Source: Candidatus Binatia bacterium (GTDB lineage Bacteria > Desulfobacterota > Binatia > UBA12015). Taken from it: a stretch of 64,000 bases of DNA. Shown here piece by piece: positions 33,557-43,073 of the stretch; the stretch's first letter is position 1, and each line of letters begins with the position of its first letter. The translations under genes and the position numbers were made by a program. Location of the stretch: NCBI GenBank assembly GCA_029243485.1, contig JAQWRY010000079.1:85451-149450 (forward strand). The letters are read 5' to 3'. Under the pieces are notes generated by a model that was not told the origin of the DNA, did not search any database, and worked only from the letters and a program-made list of their open reading frames with translations.

Positions 33557-34864
33557 ATGAATGTGAAGACTTTTGCGCCGGCCGCACTCGCTGCCTCACT
33601 GGCGCTCCTAGCCAACGCCCCCATTGCCTCCGCCGGACTCGACGCGGGCCTCTGGCCGATGTTCCAGCACGATCCGCAGCACTCGGGTCGCACGACGGTG
33701 AACGGCCCTCAGGGCCCCGCTCCGCAGCTCGTTTGGGAGTTCCGGGGAGACTCGCGCTTCCGCGCCGCGGTCGTGGTCGACGTGAACGGAACCATCTACG
33801 CGCCCAACGGTAAGCGACCGCTGACCGCAATCGACCCAAACACCGGACTCGAGCTCTGGTCGGCAAACGTGCTGCCGGTTGCCGGCAAGTCGAAAGTGGG
33901 TCTCGCGGATCGCTCGCAGCCTGCCGTCTCTGACGACGGCCGGATTTTCCAGGGCGCGCGCGACAACAACCTCTGGGTGACCGAGACAGGCACGGGCGCC
34001 GGCGACACCGCGGGCGAGATCTCCTGGACGTTCCACATCCCCCACGACGGCGACGTCACCACGTCTCCGACGATCGCCTCGGACGGCACGGTCTACATGG
34101 GCTCGGAGGCCCTGGGGTCGGGCTGGTTCTACGCGATGAATGCCGACGGCACCTTCAAGTGGCCCAACAGCGCGAACGTGCAGGACGGCAAGGTCGTTCT
34201 CGGCGGGAGCCTGAAGAACGTCTCTGCGGCTCTCACACCGGACGAGTCGATCGTGTTCGTGTCGATCAAGACAGAAGCGATCGCCCTCAACGCCGCGGAC
34301 GGCAGCGAGCGCTGGCGCAACGTCACCGCCTCTAAGGGCTTTGGCAGCCGGACGCCCAACTACAGCCCGGTCGTCTCCGCCGACGGCTCTACGGTCTACT
34401 TCAACTCCAAAGACGGCCTGTGGGCCTTCGACACGGACACCGGCGCCACGGTCTGGCCGACGCCCTTCGTGCCACCCCATCCCGGCGGCAAGAAGCGCGA
34501 AGCGCTGAAATCCGCTCCCGCGCTGGGCGCGGACGGCACTATCTACATCGGAGCCTCGAAATCGAAGAAATCCAGCCACTTCTACGCGCTGGACCCCGCC
34601 GACGGCAGCATCAAATGGGCCCACGAGCACACGGACAAGGGGCAATACATCAACGCCCAGGCCGTGATCGGAGCCGACGGCACTGTCTATACGGGCTTCG
34701 GCAAAATGCTCTACGCCTTCGAGGGCAATGGCGATGGCGTGGGCGGAAGCTCCATCAAATGGAACATTTTCGTGCCAGGAAAGTTCGATGCCGGCCCGAT
34801 CATCGGCGCCGCCGGAACAATCTACGTCGGAGTGAGTAAAAGGCTGTACAAAGTGACCGACTAG
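33557..34864 (+). CDS. Secreted PQQ-like beta-propeller protein (first of a tandem pair)
   Basis: 435 residues. Signal peptide to about 26 (PIASA), then WPMFQHDPQHSGRT, a segment conserved in PQQ-like/BamB-type propeller proteins, and seven or so repeats of the type DGTVYMGSEALGSGWFYAMNADG, ALNAADGSERW, ALGADGTIYIGASKS, ALDPADGSIKW. No PQQ-ligand set or dehydrogenase domain follows, so it is a structural or binding propeller. The stem HIPHDGDVTTSPT is shared with the next gene, and the two are 125 bases apart, so this is a tandem duplication. Exported, probably to the cell surface. Confidence 0.9.
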   Translation: MNVKTFAPAALAASLALLANAPIASAGLDAGLWPMFQHDPQHSGRTTVNGPQGPAPQLVWEFRGDSRFRAAVVVDVNGTIYAPNGKRPLTAIDPNTGLELWSANVLPVAGKSKVGLADRSQPAVSDDGRIFQGARDNNLWVTETGTGAGDTAGEISWTFHIPHDGDVTTSPTIASDGTVYMGSEALGSGWFYAMNADGTFKWPNSANVQDGKVVLGGSLKNVSAALTPDESIVFVSIKTEAIALNAADGSERWRNVTASKGFGSRTPNYSPVVSADGSTVYFNSKDGLWAFDTDTGATVWPTPFVPPHPGGKKREALKSAPALGADGTIYIGASKSKKSSHFYALDPADGSIKWAHEHTDKGQYINAQAVIGADGTVYTGFGKMLYAFEGNGDGVGGSSIKWNIFVPGKFDAGPIIGAAGTIYVGVSKRLYKVTD

Positions 34865-34989
34865 CTGGCATTTTGTACTCTTCACTTCCGCGGGGCCGGT
34901 CGGGACCAGCACTGCGGGAGACCGAAGTCTTCGGGGGACGACTTCGGACACTCATCCAACAGCCCGACCCCAATACAGGAGCCCGCACC

Positions 34990-36249
34990 ATGAACCTCAA
35001 AAAAGCTCTCTCCACCGCCCTCTCCCCCCTCGCCGTCTGCGCCATGCTCGGCTTCACGGGAACGGATGCGGCGGCCGGCCTCGCGACCTCCCCGTGGCCC
35101 ATGTTCCAGCACGACGCGCAACACTCTGGCCGCACGGACGTGAGCGGGCCTCAGGGTCCCGTTCCGAACATCGCCTGGTTCAAGAAGACACGCTCGCGCC
35201 TACGCGCTTCGGTTGCAGTCGGACCGACCGGTACCGTCTTCGTTCCCAATGGGAAGAACCCGCTCTCGGCTTTCGACGGAACCACCGGCGTCGAACTCTG
35301 GCAGTCGTCGAACCATAATGGCGGACACGCGGATCGCTCGGGCCCCGCGGTCAACGACGTGGGCGTCGTCTATCAGGGCGCACGCGACAACGACCTGTGG
35401 GCGTGTGACACGACCACCGGAAACGTGAACTGGCGCTACCACATTCCCCACGACGGCGACGTCACGACGCCCCCGACGATTGGGAGCGACGGAACGATCT
35501 ACATGGGCTCCGAAGCACTCGGCTCCGGCTGGGTGTATGCGATGACGCCGGCCGGCGCGCCAAAGTGGCCGGTGGGCGGAAACGTCGTCGACGATGGTCA
35601 CGTCGTCCTGAGGGGCAGCTTCAAGAACGCCTCGCCGTGCCTCAGCCATGACGAGCTCACCCTGTACCTCTCGGTCAAGGACGAAGCGATTGCGCTCGAC
35701 TCCGCCACGGGCGCCGAGCTCTGGCGCGTCGAGATCGCCGGCAAGGGCTTCGGCAGCCGCCACCCGAACTACGCCGCCACAATGTCGAACGACGACACGC
35801 AGGTCTACTACCAGTCGAAGTCCGGCCTGTGGGCCCTCGACCCGGCGACCGGCGACGCGCTCTGGCTCTTCGTTCCTGAGAACAAGCAGGAGCTAAAGTC
35901 CGCCGTTGCCATCGGCGCGGACGGCACGATCTACATCGGCGCATCGAAGAAAAAGTCCTCGCACTTCTACGCACTCGACCCGGTCGACGGCAGCATCAAA
36001 TGGAAGCACGTTCACTCGACGAAGGGGCGGTACTCGAACAACCAGGCCGCGGTCGGGGCCGACGGGAAGATCTACGTCGGGTTCGGCAAAGCCGTGTTCG
36101 CGTTCGAAGAGGGCGGCGACGGCCTCGGTGGCAGTGACCTCGCCTGGTCGATGCCCCTCCCCGGCAGGATCGACGCCGGTGTCATCATCGGCGGCCCAGG
36201 CGTCCTGTACGTCGGCGCCGGCAAGAACCTCTGGAAGCTCACGGACTAA
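34990..36249 (+). CDS. Secreted PQQ-like beta-propeller protein (second of the pair)
   Basis: 419 residues from ATG 34990, with AGGAG eight bases upstream; longer frames to 34873 are rejected. Signal peptide ends near residue 28 (TDAAA). Shares WPMFQHDxQHSGRT, QGARDN, HIPHDGDVTTPPT, IYMGSEALGSGW, GFGSR and YIGASKKKSSHFYALD with the preceding paralogue, but differs in the blade loops (VENKQELKSA, VHSTKGRYSNN). Possibly separate ligands or different partners. A strong terminator follows. Confidence 0.9.
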   Translation: MNLKKALSTALSPLAVCAMLGFTGTDAAAGLATSPWPMFQHDAQHSGRTDVSGPQGPVPNIAWFKKTRSRLRASVAVGPTGTVFVPNGKNPLSAFDGTTGVELWQSSNHNGGHADRSGPAVNDVGVVYQGARDNDLWACDTTTGNVNWRYHIPHDGDVTTPPTIGSDGTIYMGSEALGSGWVYAMTPAGAPKWPVGGNVVDDGHVVLRGSFKNASPCLSHDELTLYLSVKDEAIALDSATGAELWRVEIAGKGFGSRHPNYAATMSNDDTQVYYQSKSGLWALDPATGDALWLFVPENKQELKSAVAIGADGTIYIGASKKKSSHFYALDPVDGSIKWKHVHSTKGRYSNNQAAVGADGKIYVGFGKAVFAFEEGGDGLGGSDLAWSMPLPGRIDAGVIIGGPGVLYVGAGKNLWKLTD

Positions 36250-36252
36250 TCG

Positions 36253-36299
36253 CCGAGCGGCGCTAGAGGGGCAGACAGGCCTCTCTAGCGCCCCGCTCG
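36253..36299 (+). terminator. Long GC hairpin after the propeller pair
   Basis: GGCGCTAGAG pairs with CTCTAGCGCC around a short loop and the stem extends with CGAGCGG/CCGCTCG after a bulge. It lies four bases after the stop. No T-run, but the stem is very stable. Confidence 0.75.
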
Positions 36300-36336
36300 T
36301 CTCAGCCGGGCGGGTCCGTTAGCCTGGTGAGTCTCC

Positions 36337-37269
36337 ATGAGCACCCCTGAACAGGGCGCTCTCGTGCGGGCACGTCGGCTCGTCAGCGAGATGCGCGGGT
36401 ACCGCTGGAATCGAGGCAACCATATCTCGACCGAGGCCCCGATTATCATCGGCGGCTGCGGACGGAGCGGAACGACCCTGATGCGGGTGATCCTCGATTC
36501 GCACTCGCAAATCGCCTGTGGACCCGAATCGAACGTCTTCCCGTCGCCCAACAAGCTGAACGCGGGAAGCCCCGGCGCAGAGAAGCTCGCCAAGAAGTTC
36601 GATCTCTCGTCGACTGACATGAGAACCCTGCTGAAAAGTTCGTCGACGCGCGCCGAGTTCGCCGAGCGTTTCTTCGATGCCTACCGCAAGCAGGCCGGCA
36701 AACCGCTCTGGGCCGACAAGACCCCGCGCAACATCCAGGTGATGCCCTACATCCTCGAGCACTTCCCGAAGGCACGCTTCGTTCACGTCGTTCGCGACGG
36801 GCGCGACGTCGCGTGCTCGCTCCGAACGCATCCCCGCCACCGCGTGATCGACGGCCAGATCGTGAAGCTCGACACCTGGAACCCGATCGAAGACTGCGTC
36901 GGTCGCTGGGTGAAGGACGTGGGCGATGGCCTCACCTACCGTGGAGACCCTCGCTACTACGAGCTCAAGTACGAAGACCTCGTGACGAGCACCGAAGACA
37001 CCCTGCAAGGGCTTTTCACCTTCCTGCAGCTTCCGTGGGAGTCCGCCGTGATGAGCTTTCACGAGGTGCAGTCGGCCTCGCGCGACCCCGTGAAGTTCGC
37101 GCAGAACCCCGAAGCGACGAAACCCCTGCAGAGCTCCTCGATCGGAAGGTGGCGCAAAGACCTGAGCCAAGACGACCTCGCGTACGTGATGCGCGAAGCC
37201 GGCGCCCTTCTCGCCAAGCTCGACTACACCGGGGAGACCACCTCGGACACCTCGCACCCGACCGCCTGA
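36337..37269 (+). CDS. Sulfotransferase family protein
   Basis: 310 residues. GGCGRSGTTLMRVIL is the 5'-phosphosulfate-binding loop and HVVRDGRDVACS the 3'-phosphate segment of PAPS-dependent sulfotransferases. WADKTPRN, an invariant nearby motif, is present, and the C-terminal SIGRWRKDL matches the conserved RxGxWR region. Cytoplasmic transfer of sulfate from PAPS to a hydroxyl or amine of a lipid or glycan. The flippase gene follows after seven bases, so together they suggest synthesis and export of a sulfated glycan or glycolipid. Substrate not predictable. Two sulfatase-type genes elsewhere in the window are possibly related to removal of such groups. Confidence 0.9.
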   Translation: MSTPEQGALVRARRLVSEMRGYRWNRGNHISTEAPIIIGGCGRSGTTLMRVILDSHSQIACGPESNVFPSPNKLNAGSPGAEKLAKKFDLSSTDMRTLLKSSSTRAEFAERFFDAYRKQAGKPLWADKTPRNIQVMPYILEHFPKARFVHVVRDGRDVACSLRTHPRHRVIDGQIVKLDTWNPIEDCVGRWVKDVGDGLTYRGDPRYYELKYEDLVTSTEDTLQGLFTFLQLPWESAVMSFHEVQSASRDPVKFAQNPEATKPLQSSSIGRWRKDLSQDDLAYVMREAGALLAKLDYTGETTSDTSHPTA

Positions 37270-37276
37270 CCTCTTC

Positions 37277-38785
37277 ATGCTCGAGAAGTTCCGCACCCTC
37301 CTTGGCCACACTCTGATCTACGGCCTCGGGAACTATGGCATCAAGGTGATCGGCTTCCTGCTGATCCCGCTGTACACCCGTTTTCTCACGACGGGCGACT
37401 ACGGCGTCATGGCGCTGGTCTCGATCTACACCCAGGCCCTCTTCATTCTGGTGAATATGGGCCAGAGCACGTCTCTGTTCCGGTTCTACTACGACCACGA
37501 TACCCAGGAGGGCCGCGCCAAAGTCATCTCGTCCTCCCTTTGGATCCTGATCCTCTTCTCGCTGCCGATCGCGGCCGTCCCGCTGCTAGCGTCCGAGATG
37601 ATCTCGGGGTGGATCCTCGACGACCCGGCCTACTGGTTCCTGATCACCATCGCGACGGGAACGGTGCTCTGCAAAGTCCTTTTGCGCATGCCGTTCCAAA
37701 TGATGCGCGCGGCCGACGAGAGCAAGAAGTACGCGAAGTGGTCGATCGTGCGGAACGGCCTTACGACTTTCATCGCCGTCGTCCTCGTCGCCTTCTTCTA
37801 CATGAAGGCGACCGGAGTGGTCCTCGCGCAATTCGTCGGCGAGTTCACGATGTGTCTGGTGCTCACCTGGCCGGCACTCCGTGCCCTCAAGGCCGGATTT
37901 CACTGGCAGGGCATCAAGGACCAACTGAAGTACGGCCTTCCGCTCGTGCCGGCCGGCGCTGCCGCGTTCATCCTCGACCTCACGGACCGCTGGTTCATCA
38001 AGGAGTACTACTCGGTCGACGAGGTCGGGATCTACGCGCTCGGCTACCGCTTCGGCGAGATCATGACGTTCGTAGTCACGGCCTTCCAGCTGTCGTGGCC
38101 GCAGTTCATCTTCCGAAACCAGAAAGAGGAAAACGCACCCCAACTCTACGCGCAAATGGCGACGTACTACATCGCCTTCCTGCTGTTCCTGTGGGTGGGC
38201 CTTTCCGCTTTCAGCCACGACCTGATCCACATCATGGCCACACCAGCCTTCTACGCCGCGGCAACCGTCGTCCCGATCATCGGCTTTGCGCTCGTCCTCG
38301 ACGGCATGACCTTCATGGTGAAGGTCGGCATTCTCATCACGAAGAAAACCTACTTCCGGACGATCACGATCTTCATCGCCGCGTCGGTCAACATCGGCCT
38401 CAACTACCTGTTCATCCCGACGTACGGCATGGTGGGTGCCGCGTGGGCGACGCTGGGCGGGTTCTTCGTCCAGGTGATCCTCACGCTGCTGTTCTCCCAG
38501 CGGCTGTACTACGTGCCGTTCCCGTGGGTGAAGATCGCGTGGATCATGGGAGGCGGCCTCGTGACGTTCTTCCTCGCGACCTCGATTCAGTTCGACTCGC
38601 TCATCGCGTCGATGGCGTTCAAGTCGGCGGTGATGCCGCTCTATCCGATCGCCCTCCTCGCGAGCGGCCTGTTCGCCCCCCAAGACATCGATAGCGGTCT
38701 CACATTCGTGGGCGAGAAGATCCCGAAGGCGAAGCCGGTGTTCGAGAAACTCCGCCCACTCGTGAAGTACATCCCGGGCGAGTAA
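37277..38785 (+). CDS. Oligosaccharide flippase (Wzx/MATE-like, polysaccharide biosynthesis)
   Basis: 502 residues with about 12-14 membrane segments. The first (TLIYGLGNYGIKVIGFLLIPLYTRFLTTGDYG) is the classic N-terminal signature of Wzx/PST transporters, with Gly-rich helix 1 and the L-Y-T-R loop. DRWFIKEYYSVDEVGIYALGYRFG is the corresponding start of the second half. Translocates an undecaprenyl-linked or other lipid-linked sugar across the inner membrane. In operon with the sulfotransferase. Confidence 0.9.
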   Translation: MLEKFRTLLGHTLIYGLGNYGIKVIGFLLIPLYTRFLTTGDYGVMALVSIYTQALFILVNMGQSTSLFRFYYDHDTQEGRAKVISSSLWILILFSLPIAAVPLLASEMISGWILDDPAYWFLITIATGTVLCKVLLRMPFQMMRAADESKKYAKWSIVRNGLTTFIAVVLVAFFYMKATGVVLAQFVGEFTMCLVLTWPALRALKAGFHWQGIKDQLKYGLPLVPAGAAAFILDLTDRWFIKEYYSVDEVGIYALGYRFGEIMTFVVTAFQLSWPQFIFRNQKEENAPQLYAQMATYYIAFLLFLWVGLSAFSHDLIHIMATPAFYAAATVVPIIGFALVLDGMTFMVKVGILITKKTYFRTITIFIAASVNIGLNYLFIPTYGMVGAAWATLGGFFVQVILTLLFSQRLYYVPFPWVKIAWIMGGGLVTFFLATSIQFDSLIASMAFKSAVMPLYPIALLASGLFAPQDIDSGLTFVGEKIPKAKPVFEKLRPLVKYIPGE

Positions 38786-38791
38786 GAGCAC

Positions 38792-39258
38792 TCAATCGGC
38801 CGGGACACGCACCTCGCAATCTGCGTCGAGCACCGCCGCTTCCGGCCCAATCGCCCTCGCCTCGCAGGTGGGGAAGTCCTCGGCAGACAGAGTTCCCGCC
38901 GGGCAATCGAGGACGATCCGCAACTTTACCTCTCGAGCGGATGGATCTGCGAACGCAACCCGGAGGACTCCGTCCTGGTCGTTCGCGGTGTGCACGGCTC
39001 CTGCGCGAAGCGCCTGCCACGAGAACCAGACGGCTCTGCGAGCATCCGTGCGCCGGCTGTCCGGTAGCCCTCGGAGAATTGGTGGGCCCCGGGAGGGGCG
39101 TCACCGTGGGCGACGGAGTCCGTGACGGCGGGGGTATGGGTCGGACCCGCGGGAGGTTTCGTGGTTGTCGTCGCTTGCATCGAGAGCGGACTGGGTGCCG
39201 ATGGAGAGAGCGTAGCCCCCAGCCAGTCGATGAGCGCACGGATGCCGCCGGCACTCAC
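38792..39258 (-). pseudogene. Relic of a Pro/Thr-rich surface protein with a cohesin-like end
   Basis: On the minus strand, one frame ends in DGVLRVAFADPSAREVKLRIVLDCPAG ... EARAIGPEAAVLDADCEVRVPAD, typical of the last strands of cohesin/calx-like domains in surface proteins. Upstream, a Pro/Ser/Thr-rich linker with TPSPTVTPLPGP appears in a different frame, and a helix GIRALIDWLG in a third. No start lies before them. I read it as a frameshifted remnant; recognition is weak. Confidence 0.35.
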
Positions 39259-39367
39259 AGATTCAATATCGCTCTTACCTAGGAGACATAGTCTCGCGCC
39301 CTCACATCCCGAAGGGACCTCGAGTTGAAGTCAATCGCGAAGCCAGGTCTCCTGGATTGTCGGCATC

Positions 39368-40384
39368 CTACTTACAGTGGCGGGGGGGCGACGAAACGAA
39401 TCCTCTCGACGCACACGAGTGCCAGCGCGCAACCTGACCCTCTTTCAAGGGCTGTTGCATCGTCCGCGGTTCGTCTGGGTACATCGACGAGACCCATTCG
39501 CCGTAGCCGTTGAAGATCGGCGTCGGGAAGATCTCCCTGGGCTTCGTGCCGAGCCAGCAGGCGTGGCCCTGATCCCAACGTGGATGCGGAATCTTCGGGT
39601 CCACGTTCGGCGAGAAGCCGTACGCGTAACCGTAGGGAGGAACGGACCAGAAGGTCGGTGGCTGGCGCTTCATGAGCTGAATCGACACGACCGATTTCGC
39701 GCCCTTGTAACCGTACTTACAGGGCAGGACCATTCGGGCCGGCGCGCCGTTTTGTTTGAGAAGTGGGTGGCCGTACATCCCGGTCGCGACGAAGGCGAGT
39801 GGGTTCGTCTCCTCATCGATGCGCAGCACTGACGAACCGAACGAACTTGGCGTCGGACGTCGGCTCGACGCGCTCGAGGAGCTTCGCGAGCGGCACCCCA
39901 ACCCACGGCACGTTCATCACCCAACGTTCCACGCACCGAAACGCGTACAGCCGTTCCTCCAGACCGATCGCGTTGATCGCGTCGAGATCGAACGTCGTGG
40001 GCTTGTTGCACTCACCACTCACCTCGACCGCCCAGGGCTCGACTTCAAAGTCATTCGTGAGCGGGCAAACGAAGCCCCCCTCCCCAAGCAGGAACTCGTA
40101 GAAGTTGTTGTGGGACCCCGCTTCCTTCTCGGCGATCGTCTTCTGGAGCTGATCCCTCGGGAGGGGGAAGGCCGCGCTCTTCTCGATCTTCGTGCCCACG
40201 GGGTACTTGAAGGGCGGCCGCAGGAAATCTGGCGCGGACGTTTCCGCGTTTGCCCACCGCGCGCCCAAGCCAAGCAGCGGCGGCGCGGCGCCCGCCCGCC
40301 CGAAGCACATCCCGCCGCCCTACGAACACCTCGAACGGTGTGATCCACGGGGCTGTTCCTCGGCCGGGAAATCGAACTTGCTCA
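39368..40384 (-). pseudogene. msrP: MsrP (YedY) methionine-sulfoxide reductase catalytic subunit, broken
   Basis: Homology is strong in three pieces. From 40384 an ATG opens MSKFDFPAEEQ, then a frameshift is needed to reach VGRRDVLRAGG, a Tat-like RR region. After another change the core reads FYEFLLGEGGF, then ECNKPTTFDLDAI and AFRCVERWVMNVPWVGV, including the Mo-ligand cysteine, and stops at 39813. A further frame with about 20 residues missing gives FVATGMYGHPLLKQNGAP, KYGYKGAKS and FSPNVDPKIPHPRW. Three frame breaks and a gap rule out function. No membrane partner MsrQ is nearby. Confidence 0.85.
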
Positions 40385-40419
40385 TCTCGGTTCCTCCCGG
40401 CCCGAGTCGGTCCGAACGT

Positions 40420-41388
40420 TCAGGCGTTTACGAGAGGAGCGACTTCCCGCATGAACAATTCGAGCTGATCCACCTGCTCGTGGACCGAACGGGCGCGAAG
40501 GCGGACGCCCATGTGATTCACGCCGAGGGCCTTCGCTGCGCGGAGCGGCTCGGCGAGTTCTTCTCCGCTCCCACTGATCGAGCCTTCCGGCAGATCCCAC
40601 GTCGGCTTGCCAACGTACATCCAGGGCGAGTTCTGGCCGATCTCGATCGGGGCATCGCCGCGCGTCTCCGCCCGGTGCCCGCGAAGCATCTCGATCGCGC
40701 CGGCCATGCCCATCTCAGGTGGGCCCTGCGGAAGCCAGCCGTCGCCTCGCTCGGCGGCACGCCGGATCGCCGCCTTGCTCGAACCACCGACCCAGATCGG
40801 GGGGCGAGGCCTCTGCACCGGTCGAGGCTTCATACCGACATCGGAGAACTTGAACGCCGGCCCCTCGTGGCTCGGGTATTCTTCCCGGAACGCCTCAGCG
40901 ATCGCGTCGATCGACTCGTCGAGCAGCTTGCCGCGACGCTTGAAGTCGACACCGAGTGCATCGAATTCCGCCTTCGCGTGGCCGGTTCCCACTCCGAGGA
41001 TCAATCGCCCGCCCGAGAGCGCATCGACGGTCGAATACGCCTTCGCCGAGTCCAGTGGGTGACGATAGGGCAGGATCGCAACGTACGACATCAGACGAAT
41101 CTGCTTCGTCGCCGCCGCACACCAGGCGAGGGTCGCGACCGTGTCGTACCAGATCGTGGACATCCGCTCGGTGAGCTCGCGGGGGACGGCAACGTGGTCG
41201 GACACCGCGAGATAGAAGTAGCCGAGACGATCGGCGTTCTCGGCGATCCGCCGCATCTCGGCGGGCCCGCACTCCCCCTCCCATCCTTGGGAGAAGCTCA
41301 AGCTCTGCGCCGCGATGGGCAGGTGCAGACCAAAACCAATTTGGCCCTTCGGAACGATGGAAACGACGTCGTGACGCGCGGCAGACAT
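40420..41388 (-). CDS. LLM-class F420-dependent oxidoreductase
   Basis: 322 residues from ATG 41388 (an earlier ATG at 41412 and a longer frame are rejected). The barrel motifs are clear: FYLAVSDHVAVP, SYVAILPYRHPLDSAKAYSTVDALSGGRLILGVGTGHAKAEF, and PPIWVGGSSKAAIRRAAERGDGW. LLGVGTGHAK and PYRHP match the subfamily with F420 as cofactor. It is divergent from the AMP-ligase/monooxygenase pair and lies next to the MsrP relic. Substrate unknown. Confidence 0.88.
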   Translation of the reverse strand: MSAARHDVVSIVPKGQIGFGLHLPIAAQSLSFSQGWEGECGPAEMRRIAENADRLGYFYLAVSDHVAVPRELTERMSTIWYDTVATLAWCAAATKQIRLMSYVAILPYRHPLDSAKAYSTVDALSGGRLILGVGTGHAKAEFDALGVDFKRRGKLLDESIDAIAEAFREEYPSHEGPAFKFSDVGMKPRPVQRPRPPIWVGGSSKAAIRRAAERGDGWLPQGPPEMGMAGAIEMLRGHRAETRGDAPIEIGQNSPWMYVGKPTWDLPEGSISGSGEELAEPLRAAKALGVNHMGVRLRARSVHEQVDQLELFMREVAPLVNA

Positions 41389-41474
41389 GGCGCCAACCTT
41401 AGCTGGGGCCATTCCACCGGAGCAACGCGCGCCAAGTGGCGCCGTCCACGCTCGGTCCCTTAAGCTCTCAGCCC

Positions 41475-43073
41475 ATGACGGATCGAGATCGAGTCGAGAA
41501 ATTTCAGTTCGCGGGGCAGGACGTCCCATGGCTCCTGGACCTGTGGGCCCGCACCAAGCCCGATCACCCGGTCCTCATCTGGGAACCCAAGAACGGCGAG
41601 GAGCGCCGGTGGACCTACAAGGAGTTCAACGAGGAGATCACCGCGATTGCCGCCGGGCTCCACGCGCGCGGCGTGAGCAAGGGCGACAAGGTCTTGATCC
41701 ACGCCGAAAACTGCCCCGAGATGGTCCTGGCCTGGTACGCATGCGCCAAGGTCGGCGCCGTCGGGGTGACGACGAATACCCGCAGCGTAGGAAGCGAGAT
41801 CGAGTACTTCGCCGATCACACCGGCTGCGTGGCCGCGATCACCCAGCCGCAATTCGCGAAAATCGTCGCCGCGAATGCCAGGAACCTGAATTGGATCGTC
41901 GTGACCGACGACAACAGCGGCGAGCCGGCGTCGTCCGACCAGACCGATCACGGTCAGCCGAGTTTCTCCTCCCTTCGTGCCGACCCGTCCACCTTCCCGG
42001 CTCGCCCGCCCGAGCCGATGCTGCCGGTCGGCATCATGTTCACTTCGGGGACAACGTCGCGCCCGAAGGCGGTCGTGCACACCCATGCGAACGCCCTCTG
42101 GGCATCGCGCATGGGCCCGATCAACATCGACATGACGACGGACGACACGTACCTGATCTACCTGCCGTTCTTCCACGTGAACGCGCAGAGCTGGTCGATG
42201 TGGACGACGCTGGGCGTGGGCGGCACCGTTGTCCTTCAGCCAAAGTTTTCCACGTCACGCTTCTGGCAAGTCATCCAGAAACACGACGTGACTCACATCT
42301 CGCTGATCCCCTTCGTGTTCAAGGCCGTCGCCGCGCAGGAGATCCCGGATCACAAGCTCAAAGTCGGCGCGTTCGGCCTGATCATGCCGGAACTCGAGGG
42401 ATGGCTGAAGCTTCGCGTGGGCGCGTTTTGGGGCATGACCGAAACGGTCATTCATGCGACCCGAGCGGACTTCCAGCAAACCTACCCCAACGGCTCGATG
42501 GGCAAACCCACGCCGGGTTACGAGTACCTCATCGTCAATCCGGACACAGGCGCCATCTGCGACGACGGATCAGTCGGCGAGCTGTGGGTGCGCGGCACGC
42601 GCGGCATCCAACTCTTCCTCGAGTACTACAATAACCCGGAAGCGAACGAGAAGAGCTTCACGGACGACGGCTGGTTCAAGACCGGCGACATGGTCTGCCT
42701 CGGCGAAGGCGGCAATTTCTTCTATCGCGACCGCGACAAGGACGCCCTCAAGGTCGGCGGCGAGAACGTATCCGCACGAGAGGTCGAGGACGCGTGCCGA
42801 AAGGTCGCCGGAATCGCGGACGTCGCCGTGGTCGCGCGCTCGCACGAGATGCTCGACATGGTTCCCGTCGCTTTCATCGTCAAGGGACCGGGCGCACCGG
42901 ACGACGGCGAGCTCGCGAAACAGATCATCGACAACTGCAAAGCCAACCTCGCCGACTTCAAGGTTCCCAGGGCCGTCTACTTCGTCGACGAGTTCCCGAC
43001 GGCGACCCTCGACAAGGTCGCGAAGAACAAGCTGCGAGAGATGGCGGAAGAGATGGAGGCGCCCGCCTCATGA
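41475..43073 (+). CDS. AMP-dependent acyl-CoA ligase
   Basis: 532 residues from ATG 41475. A3 motif FTSGTTSRPKAVVHTHAN, A5-type WGMTETV, A7-type WFKTGDMVCLG, DRDKDALKVGGENVSAREVEDA hinge, and VAKNKLRE holds the terminal Lys. The region resembles ATP-dependent crotonobetaine/carnitine- or long-chain-type ligases (WTYKEFNEE, FFHVNAQSW). Its stop overlaps the next ATG (ATGA), so ligase and F420 monooxygenase are translationally coupled and probably act on one substrate. Confidence 0.92.
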   Translation: MTDRDRVEKFQFAGQDVPWLLDLWARTKPDHPVLIWEPKNGEERRWTYKEFNEEITAIAAGLHARGVSKGDKVLIHAENCPEMVLAWYACAKVGAVGVTTNTRSVGSEIEYFADHTGCVAAITQPQFAKIVAANARNLNWIVVTDDNSGEPASSDQTDHGQPSFSSLRADPSTFPARPPEPMLPVGIMFTSGTTSRPKAVVHTHANALWASRMGPINIDMTTDDTYLIYLPFFHVNAQSWSMWTTLGVGGTVVLQPKFSTSRFWQVIQKHDVTHISLIPFVFKAVAAQEIPDHKLKVGAFGLIMPELEGWLKLRVGAFWGMTETVIHATRADFQQTYPNGSMGKPTPGYEYLIVNPDTGAICDDGSVGELWVRGTRGIQLFLEYYNNPEANEKSFTDDGWFKTGDMVCLGEGGNFFYRDRDKDALKVGGENVSAREVEDACRKVAGIADVAVVARSHEMLDMVPVAFIVKGPGAPDDGELAKQIIDNCKANLADFKVPRAVYFVDEFPTATLDKVAKNKLREMAEEMEAPAS

